Shown here: positions 25,786-34,657 of the stretch, piece by piece
How the letters are laid out: each line of letters begins with the position of its first letter
Position numbering within the stretch: position 1 is the stretch's first letter
DNA from: Variovorax beijingensis
Lineage (GTDB): Bacteria; Pseudomonadota; Gammaproteobacteria; Burkholderiales; Burkholderiaceae_C
Assembly (NCBI RefSeq): GCF_007828835.1
Contig: NZ_VIVL01000015.1
Span: forward strand, 57,935 to 121,934
DNA length: 64,000 nucleotides
Direction of reading: 5' to 3'
The notes under the pieces: generated by a model
Told to the model about the DNA's origin: nothing
Databases searched by the model: none
What the model saw: the letters and a program-made list of their open reading frames with translations, nothing else
Made by a program: the position numbers and the translations under genes

Positions 25786-25803
25786 GATGCTCCGGTGCCT
25801 GGG

Positions 25804-27180
25804 TCAGGTTCGCAAACTGAGTGCCTGTGAGTTACCTATCTCGATACGCCCAATACGAGTGCGCTCATTGCGCATGCCCAAAAGAGCGACGGCGCAGGAT
25901 GCGACGACCATCGGCACCGCCAGCGCCAGGAAAATCTGTCCGAGTCCCCATCCCCAGCCCATCATGGTTGCGCCGATAAAGCCGCTGGCAATAGCACCCA
26001 AGCGGCCGAAGCCATGCATCCAGCTAATGCCTGTCGAGCGGGCCGCCGTTGGGAACGACATGGCCGAGAGCGCCTGCAAGCCAGTCATTGATCCATGGAA
26101 GAAGCACCCCAAGGCAAACATCAATACGCACAAGGCACCAAAATTTCTTGGTGCGACGCTGAGGGAGGCGAGGAATGCACCAGCGATCAGAAACGTCGGT
26201 ACCAGTACCCAGTGCGGACGTACTCGATCCATGATCGCACCGATACAGATCGATCCGATCGGGCCGCCAAGCGTGATCAGGGACGTGATGACCACGCCCT
26301 GCCCGAGGGTGAAACCAGCGTCCTTGGCAATGACTGGCAGCCAGTTGACCATGACGTACGTGGCGCATACGCCCATGAAATACGCCAAGCAGAGCAAAAA
26401 AGTCCCCATGGCATATGCTTTTGTGAACAAGATGGCGACAGATCCCTTTGATTGATCAACGGGCGTCGGAATCCAAAACGTGGCATCCGAGAGGGCGCTG
26501 GAGCCTTTGTCGATTTTGCGGAGAATTTTAGGGATCGCCGCAAGACGTTTTCCTTTCAGCGTGAGAAATGCGACCGATTCGGGCAGCCACATGGCCAGGA
26601 CGAAGGCCAATGCGATCGGGAGAAGCCCCCCGATTGCGATCATTGCTCGCCATCCAAATGCCGGAAGTAGCCATGCCGCAATCAGCCCGGCAACGGCAGC
26701 CCCGCCAGTAAAGCCGCTGTAGACGATCGTGACGATCAGCGAGCGTTTTCTCATGGGTGCATACTCGGAAATCAGCGTAACAGCGTTCGGCAATGCCGCG
26801 CCGAGGCCAAGGCCTGTCAAGATCCGCAGCGTGATCAACGTATTGACGTCTGCCGCCTGAGAGGAAACCAAGGTCAGCAGGCCGAACCAGAACACGCTCG
26901 CGGTCAGAATGAGCTTGCGGCCGTAGCGGTCGCCGATGGGGCCTGCAATGAGGGCGCCGGCCGCTACGCCGAAGAAAACTGCTCCCAAGATCGAGCCCAT
27001 TTGCGACTTTGTAATGCCCCAAGTCCGAATGATTTCCGGCGCAGCGAAACCCATGATCGCGACATCCATGCCATCAAATGCAACGACCAGAAAAACCAGG
27101 ATAATAATAAAGATTTGATAGCGTCCGACCGGCCGCTCATCGATGAATGAACGGACATTAATTTTTTGATTCTCCGACAT
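25804..27180 (-). CDS. MFS transporter, aromatic acid:H+ symporter (AAHS) type
   Basis: A 458-residue permease with 12 predicted membrane spans. VAFDGMDVAIMGFAAP in the first span and GDRYGRK in loop 2-3 are hallmarks of the PcaK/BenK group, which imports aromatic or related carboxylates with protons. A good ribosome site (GGAGACAACC) precedes the ATG. The DNA is visibly more AT-rich than the flanking genes, as are the two SDR genes downstream, which suggests a separately acquired block. It heads a minus-strand set with two short-chain dehydrogenases. Confidence 0.9.
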   Translation of the reverse strand: MSENQKINVRSFIDERPVGRYQIFIIILVFLVVAFDGMDVAIMGFAAPEIIRTWGITKSQMGSILGAVFFGVAAGALIAGPIGDRYGRKLILTASVFWFGLLTLVSSQAADVNTLITLRILTGLGLGAALPNAVTLISEYAPMRKRSLIVTIVYSGFTGGAAVAGLIAAWLLPAFGWRAMIAIGGLLPIALAFVLAMWLPESVAFLTLKGKRLAAIPKILRKIDKGSSALSDATFWIPTPVDQSKGSVAILFTKAYAMGTFLLCLAYFMGVCATYVMVNWLPVIAKDAGFTLGQGVVITSLITLGGPIGSICIGAIMDRVRPHWVLVPTFLIAGAFLASLSVAPRNFGALCVLMFALGCFFHGSMTGLQALSAMSFPTAARSTGISWMHGFGRLGAIASGFIGATMMGWGWGLGQIFLALAVPMVVASCAVALLGMRNERTRIGRIEIGNSQALSLRT

Positions 27181-27234
27181 GGTTGTCTCCGTTTTTTTTT
27201 GCGTGGGTCAGCGCAAAGCGCGCCGTAGTATGGG

Positions 27235-28002
27235 TTAAATGATTGAACGACCGCCGTCGATGAGCAGGGTTTGGCCAGATATGTACGATCCGGCTGGCGA
27301 CGCCAGCAAAATCGCGGCGCCGACGACATCGTCTGGTTCGGCGATGCGGTTAGAGGGCGATTTTGCGGCCATCGCTTTTTCAGCTTCTGGGGTGTTCAAC
27401 ATGATTTGCGAGAACGCCGTGCGTACCATCGACGGGGCTAAGGCGTTGGCGCGAACGTTCCATTGCCCCCATTCCGCCGCGATGCTGCGTACCACGCCGT
27501 TCAGCGCAGCCTTGGCGGCACCATAGGCGCCGAGGGCCGGACTGGCGCGTTCCGATGCAATACTGGACGTCATGAGAACGCTCCCGTAGCGGCGTTCGGC
27601 CATCTCCGGCAAGAATTGACGGACCAACACCAGGTTATTTCGCACTGTTGTGAGGAGCAAAGCGCCCAGCTGATCAATGTCGGTATCGGCAATCGGTCCG
27701 ACCGGGACCGGGCCGGCCGCGTGGCAAACGACAATATCGACGCGACCGAAAGCGCGTTTGGATTCTTCGGCAAAGCGTTTGACGCCGTCCAGATTTGTGA
27801 TGTCGCAGGGGATACCTTTGACGTCGAAACCCTCGCTTGCCAATAACGACACTGCCGCATCGGTGTCCGACTGGAGATGGCTGGATACAATGACTTGCGC
27901 ACCACATTGGGCCAAGCCACGAGCAATGGCCAGCCCCATTCCGGAAGTCGAGCCGGTTACTATTGCGACTCTTCCAGCAAGGTCAAACCCCTTGTAATTC
28001 AT
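27235..28002 (-). CDS. Short-chain dehydrogenase/reductase
   Basis: A 255-residue classical SDR. VTGSTSGMGLAIA is the nucleotide site, the usual NNAG is CHAAG here, serine occurs in MTSSIAS, and YGAAKAAL carries the Tyr-x3-Lys pair. The start is ATG 28002 with GGAG eight bases upstream. The substrate is unknown. It lies 54 bp past the start of the AAHS permease gene in an AT-richer block, and a second SDR is 135 bp upstream. The pair may oxidise successive hydroxyl groups of the compound imported by the permease. Confidence 0.9.
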   Translation of the reverse strand: MNYKGFDLAGRVAIVTGSTSGMGLAIARGLAQCGAQVIVSSHLQSDTDAAVSLLASEGFDVKGIPCDITNLDGVKRFAEESKRAFGRVDIVVCHAAGPVPVGPIADTDIDQLGALLLTTVRNNLVLVRQFLPEMAERRYGSVLMTSSIASERASPALGAYGAAKAALNGVVRSIAAEWGQWNVRANALAPSMVRTAFSQIMLNTPEAEKAMAAKSPSNRIAEPDDVVGAAILLASPAGSYISGQTLLIDGGRSII

Positions 28003-28137
28003 AGTGTTTTCTCCATGTCTCAATTTAATTAATTCAGAAATTGCGGGGCAGAACCGGCAAATTGTGTGGCGTACTGCACAGGAAACCCGTGGCCCAAATC
28101 TGGATCGACGATCTGTTGGATCGGTTGGGTTCAACTC

Positions 28138-28902
28138 TTATTGCGCCAACACGCCGCCATCGACGGGAAGGATATGGCCGGTAACCATGCTCGATGCGGC
28201 AGTAGCAAGAAACAATACTGGCCCAGTCATGTCCGCAGGTTCGCACAGTCGTCCTAGCGGTGTCAGCGCTTCGAACTTCGCAACCGCTTCCGGTTGACTT
28301 GTGAGCGCTTCGGTCATTGGAGTGCGAATAATGCTCGGCGCTACAGCGTTGACGCGGATGTTGTAGGGCGCCCATTCGACAGCCCACGAACGGGTCATAT
28401 TGACCACTGCGCCTTTAGTAGCTTGGTAGACAATATTCGGATACCAACCGCCGGAAATACCAAGTATCGATGCAGTGTTGACGATTCGCCCGCCGCCGCC
28501 ATCGCGCATATGCCGCGCGGCGGCCCTGGCGCAAAGAAACATGCCGGTCATGTTTACTGCTACAACCGCATTCCAATCCGCGATGGTCAAATCAAACGAG
28601 GTGTTGCGCCGATTGATACCTGCGTTGTTGAATAGCACGTCAATTCGACCGTGTTGGCGGGCGACGTCCTTCATGACGCTTTCGATTGCGTCTTCATTGG
28701 ACACGTCCGCAACCGCATGTTGTGCCATCGAGCCAATCTCGCTGGCCACCTGCTCTGCCGCCGCGCCATTTGTATCCAGTACAACGACCCGGGCACCCGC
28801 GCCAGCAAACGTATGTGCCAGGGCCCGGCCGATACCGCTACCGCCACCGGTAACGACGGTGACCTGGCCAGTAAGGCGAAAATCGGGGAATGGATGAGGC
28901 AT
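28138..28902 (-). CDS. Short-chain dehydrogenase/reductase
   Basis: A 254-residue classical SDR. VTGGGSGIGRALA is the cofactor site, LFNNAGINRR the NNAG block, serine lies in NTASILG, and YQATKGAV gives Tyr-x3-Lys. VLDTNG after strand 2 carries an Asp, which favours NAD+. Overall it resembles gluconate 5-dehydrogenase and 3-oxoacyl-ACP reductase relatives, so the substrate cannot be named. It lies upstream of the other SDR and the AAHS permease on the same strand. Confidence 0.9.
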   Translation of the reverse strand: MPHPFPDFRLTGQVTVVTGGGSGIGRALAHTFAGAGARVVVLDTNGAAAEQVASEIGSMAQHAVADVSNEDAIESVMKDVARQHGRIDVLFNNAGINRRNTSFDLTIADWNAVVAVNMTGMFLCARAAARHMRDGGGGRIVNTASILGISGGWYPNIVYQATKGAVVNMTRSWAVEWAPYNIRVNAVAPSIIRTPMTEALTSQPEAVAKFEALTPLGRLCEPADMTGPVLFLATAASSMVTGHILPVDGGVLAQ

Positions 28903-28966
28903 GTGAATTCCTTCGGTTAAGTAAGTGAGGACTGGGGCAGGTCAACCCGTCACGACGCTGAGCGTT

Positions 28967-29032
28967 TCATGCCGCGTCCAGCGCGCCAATCCCCCCGTGG
29001 GCCTCGATCACCCGCTCCAGCAACTCGTGCAT
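28967..29032 (-). pseudogene. Truncated gene start (21 codons) with a strong ribosome site
   Basis: ATG 29030-29032 is preceded by AAGGAG at optimal spacing and encodes MHELLERVIEAHGGIGALDA before TGA. Strong initiation signals and coding-like codons for such a short frame suggest the 5' end of a gene whose body was deleted. HELLERVIEAHGG resembles the N-terminus of a family of uncharacterised proteobacterial proteins as I remember them, but this could not be checked. It lies between the SDR gene and the enoyl-CoA hydratase gene. Confidence 0.4.
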
Positions 29033-29064
29033 GTTCCGCTCCTTGACAGGGCTTGCGTGGCGGA

Positions 29065-29853
29065 TCAACGGCCCTTGAATTCGAGCAGCGGGCGGGGCGT
29101 GCCGGCCTTCAGGGCATTGATGGCCGAGGCAAGCCCGTCCTTAGCGTCTTCTGTCTCGAACAAGGGCATGGCAACGTTGAACATCACATCGTCGGCCGCC
29201 TGAACACCGCCGTTGGCCCAGGCGCGCAGCAAGGCCTTGTGCGCGGCGTGGGCGCGTGTCGGGCCGTGCACGAACTTCGCGGCGAAGGCATGCGCCTCTG
29301 CAAGCAGCTCGGCATCAGCGACGACGCGGTTGATCACGCCGAAGCGCTCCATCGTTGGGGCGGGGACGCGCTCGGAAGTCAGTGCCCATTCCATGGCACG
29401 TGCGCGTCCTGCGCGTTCGGCGACGCGGTAGATGCCGCCCAGCAGGGTCACCAAGGCAAGCGACTGTTCCGGATGGCAGAACGTTGCACTTTCGGCGGCA
29501 AAGATGACATCGGCGCGCAACGCCAGCTCGAAACCACCGCCGGCGCACAAACCGTGCACCACCGCGATGACAGGCAAGGGCAGGCGTTCGAAGCGATTGA
29601 AGACGTCCATGTAACCCTCGAAGCGCGCACGCAACTGGCGGGGGGTGTCGTCGGGCCAGGGCATGATGTCGCCGCCAAAGCTGAAGTTTTCGCCTTCGGC
29701 ACGCACCAGCACGACGCGCGCGTCACTGCGTTCGATCGCGTTGATCGCCGTGGCCAGTTCGTCAACCATCTGGTCGCCGATGCGGTTTTGCGACGAGCGA
29801 TCGAGAACAATCGTGGCAATGCCATGCTCGATGGCATGGGTGAGATGAGACAT
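29065..29853 (-). CDS. Enoyl-CoA hydratase/isomerase family protein
   Basis: A 262-residue crotonase. FSFGGDIMPW forms the first oxyanion-hole contact and GLCAGGGFELALRADV the second, with a Glu in GGGFE; HPEQSLAL supplies the second glutamate. Both acids expected of a hydratase are therefore present. It starts 30 bp downstream of an alpha/beta hydrolase gene and is probably co-transcribed with it and the flavin reductase. The CoA ester acted on is not identifiable. Confidence 0.88.
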   Translation of the reverse strand: MSHLTHAIEHGIATIVLDRSSQNRIGDQMVDELATAINAIERSDARVVLVRAEGENFSFGGDIMPWPDDTPRQLRARFEGYMDVFNRFERLPLPVIAVVHGLCAGGGFELALRADVIFAAESATFCHPEQSLALVTLLGGIYRVAERAGRARAMEWALTSERVPAPTMERFGVINRVVADAELLAEAHAFAAKFVHGPTRAHAAHKALLRAWANGGVQAADDVMFNVAMPLFETEDAKDGLASAINALKAGTPRPLLEFKGR

Positions 29854-29883
29854 GTCAGGCTCCTGTGTTGTCGCAAGTTGCGG

Positions 29884-30780
29884 TTATGCGAGGTGTTCCT
29901 TGAACCAATCCAGTGCGGCGGCACTGGATTGATCGAATCTGGCGATGTACGGATCGAAGTGACCGCCGGGGATCGTCACGAGGCGCTTCGGCTCAAGGGC
30001 GCGCTCGTAGGCGGCCAGCTCGAGATCGGTCAGCGTGATCGTGTCCTGCAGCGCGACGATCATCAGCAGCGGCGTGGGAGACACGCGCGCAATCCACGCG
30101 CCCGGTTCGTACATGCGCGCGGCGCGCGTCGAGCGCACCGTGACGCTGTTCTCCCAGGCGCCCTCCGGCACGGGCTGCAGATAGAACTCGATGGCGTCCT
30201 TGGCGCGGTATGAAGCAGGGACGGCCGGATCGGCGCTGACGATCGTCTGCCGGCGCGGCGGCTCGCCGCGCGCCTGCGCGCGTTCGTCCGCCGAGAAGGC
30301 CTCCTCAATGGCGGCGACGGCGTCGGGCGGAATGCGGCGCAGTCCTTGCTCGAAGCCGCTGATCGTCGGCACCTGCGTGACGACCGCGCGCAAGCGGCGT
30401 TCGGTTGCGCCAAGCACGAGCGCGTGGCCGCCAGAATAGCTCGTGCCCCACAAGCCGATGCGCTTCGCATCGACGACGTCCTGGTGTTCGAGAAAGCTGA
30501 TCGCGCGCCGCCAATCGGCGATCTGACGCCATGGGTCGATATCCTGTCGCGGCGTGCCGTCGCTGGCGCCGAAGTTGCGGTGATCGTGCAGGAGGACGAC
30601 AAAGCCGTTGGAGGCGAATTTCTCGGCGAATCGCTCCAGGCCGTGCTCCTTCACGCCAGCATAGCCATGCGCCATGGTGATGGCGGGATAGGGGCCAGTG
30701 CCGCCGGTGGGCACATAGAGCCAGCCGCGCAGCGTGACGCCGCCCTCGGCTTCGAACGCGATATCGGTACGGTGAAACAT
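29884..30780 (-). CDS. Alpha/beta hydrolase (dienelactone hydrolase-like)
   Basis: A 298-residue serine hydrolase. MAHGYAGVKEHGL forms the oxyanion region, LWGTSYSGGHAL contains the nucleophile elbow G-T-S-Y-S-G, and PGGHFDPY holds the catalytic His. The size and the SYSGG elbow match DLH/acetyl-xylan-esterase-like hydrolases found in steroid and aromatic degradation clusters. It lies 30 bp upstream of the crotonase gene. Ester or C-C hydrolysis are both possible. Confidence 0.85.
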   Translation of the reverse strand: MFHRTDIAFEAEGGVTLRGWLYVPTGGTGPYPAITMAHGYAGVKEHGLERFAEKFASNGFVVLLHDHRNFGASDGTPRQDIDPWRQIADWRRAISFLEHQDVVDAKRIGLWGTSYSGGHALVLGATERRLRAVVTQVPTISGFEQGLRRIPPDAVAAIEEAFSADERAQARGEPPRRQTIVSADPAVPASYRAKDAIEFYLQPVPEGAWENSVTVRSTRAARMYEPGAWIARVSPTPLLMIVALQDTITLTDLELAAYERALEPKRLVTIPGGHFDPYIARFDQSSAAALDWFKEHLA

Positions 30781-30804
30781 GGGAGTTCTCCTTGTAGAAA
30801 GATG

Positions 30805-30945
30805 TCAGGCGACGCCGTCAAAGTGACTGGCATCGACCTTGCCTTGCAGACGGCGGCCGAGTTCCGCGGAAAATTTCCGGACGCCATCAAGCGGCCGGCG
30901 ATGAATTGCTGCGTGCACGATTTCGCTCGACGTCGAGTCAATCAC
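30805..30945 (-). other. Small frame coupled to the flavin reductase gene, possible remnant
   Basis: A 46-codon frame can start at GTG 30943-30945, overlapping the flavin reductase stop by eight bases. It includes SSEIVHAAIHRRPLDGVRKF and ends GKVDASHFDGVA. Codon use looks coding and it fills most of the 157-bp gap to the hydrolase gene. I recognise no family. It may be the 3' end of a deleted gene rather than a functional peptide. Confidence 0.3.
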
Positions 30946-31558
30946 CCGGTCGCTCAAGCGTGAAGAGCTGCCCCGCGCCGATTTCGAAGTAGTCGGCCGG
31001 CCCACCGCCGCGCAGGATCGGGCGCGCCCGCGCAGTCTGGTACACGCCGTCCTTGATCAGCTGCCGGTCAATGTGGATCGCTACTGCTTCGCCCAACACC
31101 AGCCACGCCGGGAGCGCCGCGCCGTCCTGCGCCTCGAGCTGCACGATCTGGGTGACCACGCACTCGAACTGCACCGGACTAGCCGCAACGCGCGATGGCC
31201 GCACCCTGGCAGCAGGCAGCGTCTCCAGCTTGGCCAACTCGAACTCATCGACGTGTGCTGGCACAATCGCCGCGGAGGCGTTCATCGCCTCGGCGAGTTC
31301 ACGCGTCGCCAGATTCCATACGAACTCGCCGGTGTCACGCGCGTTGGCGAGCGAGTCCTTCGCACCAAGCGAGCAAAAGCCGACGATCGGCGGCTTGTAG
31401 CTGAACAGGTTGAAGAAGCTGTAGGGCGCAAGGTTGCGCACGCCGTCGTTGGAGACCGTGCTGATCCAGCCAATCGGTCGCGGAGCGACGATGGCGTTGA
31501 GCGGATCGTGACGCAGGGAATGCCCTTGCGCCGGTTCGTAGAAATGCCAGTCGGTCAT
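30938..31558 (-). CDS. Flavin reductase family protein
   Basis: A 206-residue FMN-binding split-barrel protein. APRPIGWISTVSNDGVRNLA is the flavin-reductase-like signature near residues 25-44, and FNLFSYKPPIVGFCS continues the barrel. Such proteins reduce FMN with NAD(P)H or act directly as small oxidoreductases. The start at ATG 31558 overlaps by four bases a 34-codon frame upstream, so it is probably translationally coupled. No partner monooxygenase is adjacent. Confidence 0.87.
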   Translation of the reverse strand: MTDWHFYEPAQGHSLRHDPLNAIVAPRPIGWISTVSNDGVRNLAPYSFFNLFSYKPPIVGFCSLGAKDSLANARDTGEFVWNLATRELAEAMNASAAIVPAHVDEFELAKLETLPAARVRPSRVAASPVQFECVVTQIVQLEAQDGAALPAWLVLGEAVAIHIDRQLIKDGVYQTARARPILRGGGPADYFEIGAGQLFTLERPGD

Positions 31559-31659
31559 AGCTTTACTTCTTTTGGGACGGGCGCAAGGAATGCGGCCTCC
31601 AACGCCTCCGGCTCGGTGCGCGTCCGCGGCACCAGGGCCGGAGTGGTGGCTGTATTCAT
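31555..31659 (-). other. 34-codon frame coupled to the flavin reductase start
   Basis: ATG 31657-31659 opens MNTATTPALVPRTRTEPEAL and runs through PVPKEVKL to TGA, which overlaps the flavin reductase ATG (ATGA). The frame has coding-like codons but no strong ribosome site and no recognised family. It could be a leader peptide or a deletion scar that joined the two ends of a former gene. Confidence 0.3.
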
Positions 31660-31789
31660 TCCGATACCCGTCCAGAGAATGGTGTCGGATCGAAGCCAGA
31701 TGAGACCCACGCCTGAGAAACGAACGAGACATCCGTTTCAAGTCAATTTCGCTGCCACGCTTCCAAGGAACAGGGCAGCTTCGTGTTTC

Positions 31790-32203
31790 TTACTTATTTA
31801 CCCAAGGCATAGAGAGGTCGATGTCAGAGACCAGCTTCCCACGGCCGAAGCTCATGTTCTCCAAGGGAATGCCATACATCATCAGGCTGATATCGTCTTC
31901 GCTGACGCCAACCTTTTCTACTGCGTATCGGGTGACCAACTCCGCGAGCTTGCGTTTCTGCTCCACCGTCCTGCTCGTACCGAACGTCACCGTTACGACC
32001 ATGCGCTTGTCGGATCTCTCCATGGCCGGAAAGGTCGGATGGATGAAGAATTCATCGTCCTTGTGCTCACTGATGATGACGAAACGGTCATCCATCGGCG
32101 TATCCATGGCTTCATGAAGAGCGAGATTCAAGGCATCCGCCAGGGCCCGCTTCTCTTCGCTGGAGAACTTTTGAGCCGGAATGTGGGCGTGAAATGTTGG
32201 CAC
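31790..32203 (-). CDS. Tautomerase family protein
   Basis: A 137-residue protein starting MPTFHAHIPAQKFSSEEKRA, so Pro2 becomes the catalytic N-terminal proline after Met removal. The length is twice a 4-oxalocrotonate tautomerase subunit, as in the fused cis-CaaD/MSAD-like group. SEHKDDEFFIHPTF is the middle region and VEKVGVSEDDISLM the second beta-alpha unit. It lies upstream of the flavin reductase and downstream of the NTF2-like gene on one strand. Possible roles are keto-enol tautomerisation or hydrolytic removal of a substituent. Confidence 0.85.
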   Translation of the reverse strand: MPTFHAHIPAQKFSSEEKRALADALNLALHEAMDTPMDDRFVIISEHKDDEFFIHPTFPAMERSDKRMVVTVTFGTSRTVEQKRKLAELVTRYAVEKVGVSEDDISLMMYGIPLENMSFGRGKLVSDIDLSMPWVNK

Positions 32204-32265
32204 GAGTGTTCCTCGGTTGTGTTGTTCAGGTTGAATGAGGCGATGAAGCTGGCTGTTTTCCCGGC

Positions 32266-32676
32266 TCAGCTAAAGAATTCCTTACCGAGTGATCCTGCGA
32301 GTCGCTCCTTGAGGCCAGACGAGAACTCACGAACGACGGGAAACGGGCTTTGGAAGAGCTTGATGTTGTTGATGAGGCCAGACTCATTCCGAGTGAGTAT
32401 GGTGACGCCGGCGATCGGCTTGCCACCGTGGATGGCCTCCCACTCAAGGTAAGTCTTCCCACCGTCGACCGTCTCCGCAGTGAACACGAAGTCTTCGTAC
32501 ATCGTGCTCGTCGCGGTAAAGAACGCCCCGATGAGTGTCGGGCCGACCACGGCCTTGCTGAGGGGGGAGGTCTGAAGGCTGGCGTCAGCGGTGAACGACG
32601 CCGCGAACTCGCTCGTTCCTTTCTTCTTGACGATTTGCATCCATGCCGTTCCTGGCGCGTTGGTGTCAGTAGTCAT
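32266..32676 (-). CDS. NTF2-like (SnoaL-type) protein
   Basis: A 136-residue protein with the cone-shaped NTF2 pattern: a helical start (EFAASFTADASLQTSPL), VGPTLIGAFFTATSTMYEDF, then strands such as KTYLEWEAIHGGKPIAGVTI. Active-site residues cannot be assigned. Many members are small isomerases, dehydratases or cyclases. It lies 62 bp upstream of the tautomerase and 61 bp after the HSL-type hydrolase on one strand. Confidence 0.75.
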   Translation of the reverse strand: MTTDTNAPGTAWMQIVKKKGTSEFAASFTADASLQTSPLSKAVVGPTLIGAFFTATSTMYEDFVFTAETVDGGKTYLEWEAIHGGKPIAGVTILTRNESGLINNIKLFQSPFPVVREFSSGLKERLAGSLGKEFFS

Positions 32677-32737
32677 TGCAATCTCCTAGGTTGGTCTCGG
32701 TAGTCGTTGCGATATTCCCATCGCATGTCTACGACTT

Positions 32738-33631
32738 CTATTTCTCGAGGTGCCCGACGAGAAACTCGCCGGCTCTCTGCAGCGCGTCGTGGGCCTGAGG
32801 CAATGAGCCTGTCTGGATGTGCCAGACGTGCAGCATCTCCGGCCAGACCTCAAGGTGCGACTCGCCGCCGGCCGCGCGCACCTTTCGGTCAATTTCAAGC
32901 GCGTCGTCGAGAAGTACCTCGTCGCTTCCGACATGGATGAGCAGTGGAGGAAAACCGTGCATGTCGGCGAACATGGGTGAGATGCGCGGATCCTTCAAAT
33001 CGTGGTTGCCAGCGTAAGCCTCGACCATCTCCCGCATTGCACTCGCGTTGACCATGGGGTCGCGGTCGGCCAACTGCGTCAACGAGGGCAGCGTCAGCGT
33101 TAAGTCTGCCCATGGGCTGATCAGCAGCGCTGCTCGCGCGTCCTTGTGGCCCTTCGAGGACGCGTAGGCAAGAACGTTGAGAACCATGCCACCGCCACTG
33201 GAGTCTCCTGTCACGGCGAACGGCTTGCCAAGTGCACGCAGTGCTTCGTAGCCGCGGATGGACTCGTCGTAGGAAGCCGGAAATGGGTGCTCTGGTGCCT
33301 TGGCGTGGTCCAGAACGATGACCTGGGACTTTGCCGTGCGAGACAGCTCTCCGAGCATCCCCAGATGCGAGGCAGGAGAGCCAGCCACCCAGCCACCACC
33401 GTGGAAATGGTAGATGACACGGTCTTTGGATGCGCCGGGAGCCGTGATCGCTACCGCGGCCACGCCACCGAGTTCGGTCGGCTCCACGGCCAGGTCAGCC
33501 GCCGGCGGGTTTGCCTGTGGAATTGCCTCCATGCCAACGCGGAGCGTCTCGATGGTTTGTTCGGGATGCGCAATGTTGAAGGCGAACATCGCATCGCGGA
33601 GCTTGCGGACGGAAGATGAATCGTAGGTCAT
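32738..33631 (-). CDS. Alpha/beta hydrolase, HSL family
   Basis: A 297-residue esterase with FHGGGWVAGSPASH (oxyanion HGGG) and TGDSSGGGM (nucleophile elbow G-D-S-S-G-G). HVGSDEVLLDDA supplies the Asp and MLHVWHIQ the His. It resembles bacterial HSL-type carboxylesterases. A 92-base copy of its middle part survives as a remnant at 25523-25614, so the gene once had a nearby paralogue. It lies 8 bp downstream of the MBL-fold gene and is probably expressed from the HxlR-controlled promoter. Confidence 0.9.
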   Translation of the reverse strand: MTYDSSSVRKLRDAMFAFNIAHPEQTIETLRVGMEAIPQANPPAADLAVEPTELGGVAAVAITAPGASKDRVIYHFHGGGWVAGSPASHLGMLGELSRTAKSQVIVLDHAKAPEHPFPASYDESIRGYEALRALGKPFAVTGDSSGGGMVLNVLAYASSKGHKDARAALLISPWADLTLTLPSLTQLADRDPMVNASAMREMVEAYAGNHDLKDPRISPMFADMHGFPPLLIHVGSDEVLLDDALEIDRKVRAAGGESHLEVWPEMLHVWHIQTGSLPQAHDALQRAGEFLVGHLEK

Positions 33632-33639
33632 GGTTCATC

Positions 33640-34623
33640 TCACTTCAGGTTGAGGAAGGTCGCCGGGACCCAGTCGTATCCAGCGCCGGTGTCGGCCTTG
33701 CGAACGCGGCCCAGGCCAGGGAACGGCATGTGGGCGGCGGCGATCATCGTCTTGTCCGCAGCAAGCTTCACCAGAAGGTCTTCACGAGTCTTGATGGCCA
33801 TCGGGCCGTCCGAGTCGAAGGCGATGCCGATTTCCGGGTGCGGCATCTGGACGGCGAGGACGTGAGCGGTGTCACCCCAGACCAGCAGCGACTGACCCTT
33901 CGAGGAAATCATGTAGCCGGTGTGACCGGGTGTATGGCCGGGAATGGCATACGGCGCGATGCCGGGGACGATTTCGTCCATGCCTTCGTACGGCTTCCAC
34001 TTGCCGGCAGCGATGTAAGGCGCGGCGGCATCCTGTGCCACCTTGAAGAAGATTTTTGCGTCTTCCGGGGCCTTGGCCGTGATTTCCTTCGACAGCCAGA
34101 AGTCGGCGTCGGCCTTCTTCATCATCACGGTCGCGTTCGGGAAGACGCGTTTCCCGTTTTTGTAGATCCCGCCAACATGGTCGGCGTGAAGATGGGTCAC
34201 CAGCACCAGGTCAACCTGCTCCGGCTTGTAGCCGGAGGCCTTCAAGTTCTGCACGAGCTTGCCCAGCGTCGGGCCGCCCCAGTGGCCGCCTGCACCCGTA
34301 TCGATGAGAACGAGCTTGGAGCCGGTATTGACGAGGTAGCCTTGGACGGTGGCCGAGACATTCTTGGGATCGTTTTGGAAGGAGCGCGCCAGGAGGGACT
34401 GGATGAGCGCCGGATCGCCATGCAGGAGGCTGGAGTCAATGCCGGCGCCGCCGTCATGGAGCGCGGTGACTTCATAGTCGCCAATCATCGCGCGATAGAA
34501 GCCCGGTACCTGCTTGTGCTGCAGCGGCGCTGCAGCTTGGGCCGGCGCTACCGCAACGAAGGTGCCAGCGAATGCCAGCGACACCGCGAGCACGGCACGC
34601 GAAGTGATGGTGAAGAATTTCAT
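33640..34623 (-). CDS. Secreted MBL-fold metallo-hydrolase
   Basis: A 327-residue protein. A Sec signal peptide (MKFFTITSRA then hydrophobic, cleavage near APAQA, residue 30) precedes a metallo-beta-lactamase domain. THLHADHVGG is the H-x-H-x-D-H zinc site, IPGHTPGHTGY a further ligand, and GDTAH the bridging Asp. The sequence is like secreted lactonase/QsdR-type MBL proteins. ATG 34623 has TAGGAA upstream. It is divergent from an HxlR regulator across 108 bp holding two identical palindromes. A periplasmic ester or lactone substrate is likely but unknown. Confidence 0.9.
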   Translation of the reverse strand: MKFFTITSRAVLAVSLAFAGTFVAVAPAQAAAPLQHKQVPGFYRAMIGDYEVTALHDGGAGIDSSLLHGDPALIQSLLARSFQNDPKNVSATVQGYLVNTGSKLVLIDTGAGGHWGGPTLGKLVQNLKASGYKPEQVDLVLVTHLHADHVGGIYKNGKRVFPNATVMMKKADADFWLSKEITAKAPEDAKIFFKVAQDAAAPYIAAGKWKPYEGMDEIVPGIAPYAIPGHTPGHTGYMISSKGQSLLVWGDTAHVLAVQMPHPEIGIAFDSDGPMAIKTREDLLVKLAADKTMIAAAHMPFPGLGRVRKADTGAGYDWVPATFLNLK

Positions 34624-34657
34624 AGTGTTTCCTAACGATCTGCCAAGATCTCTACGG

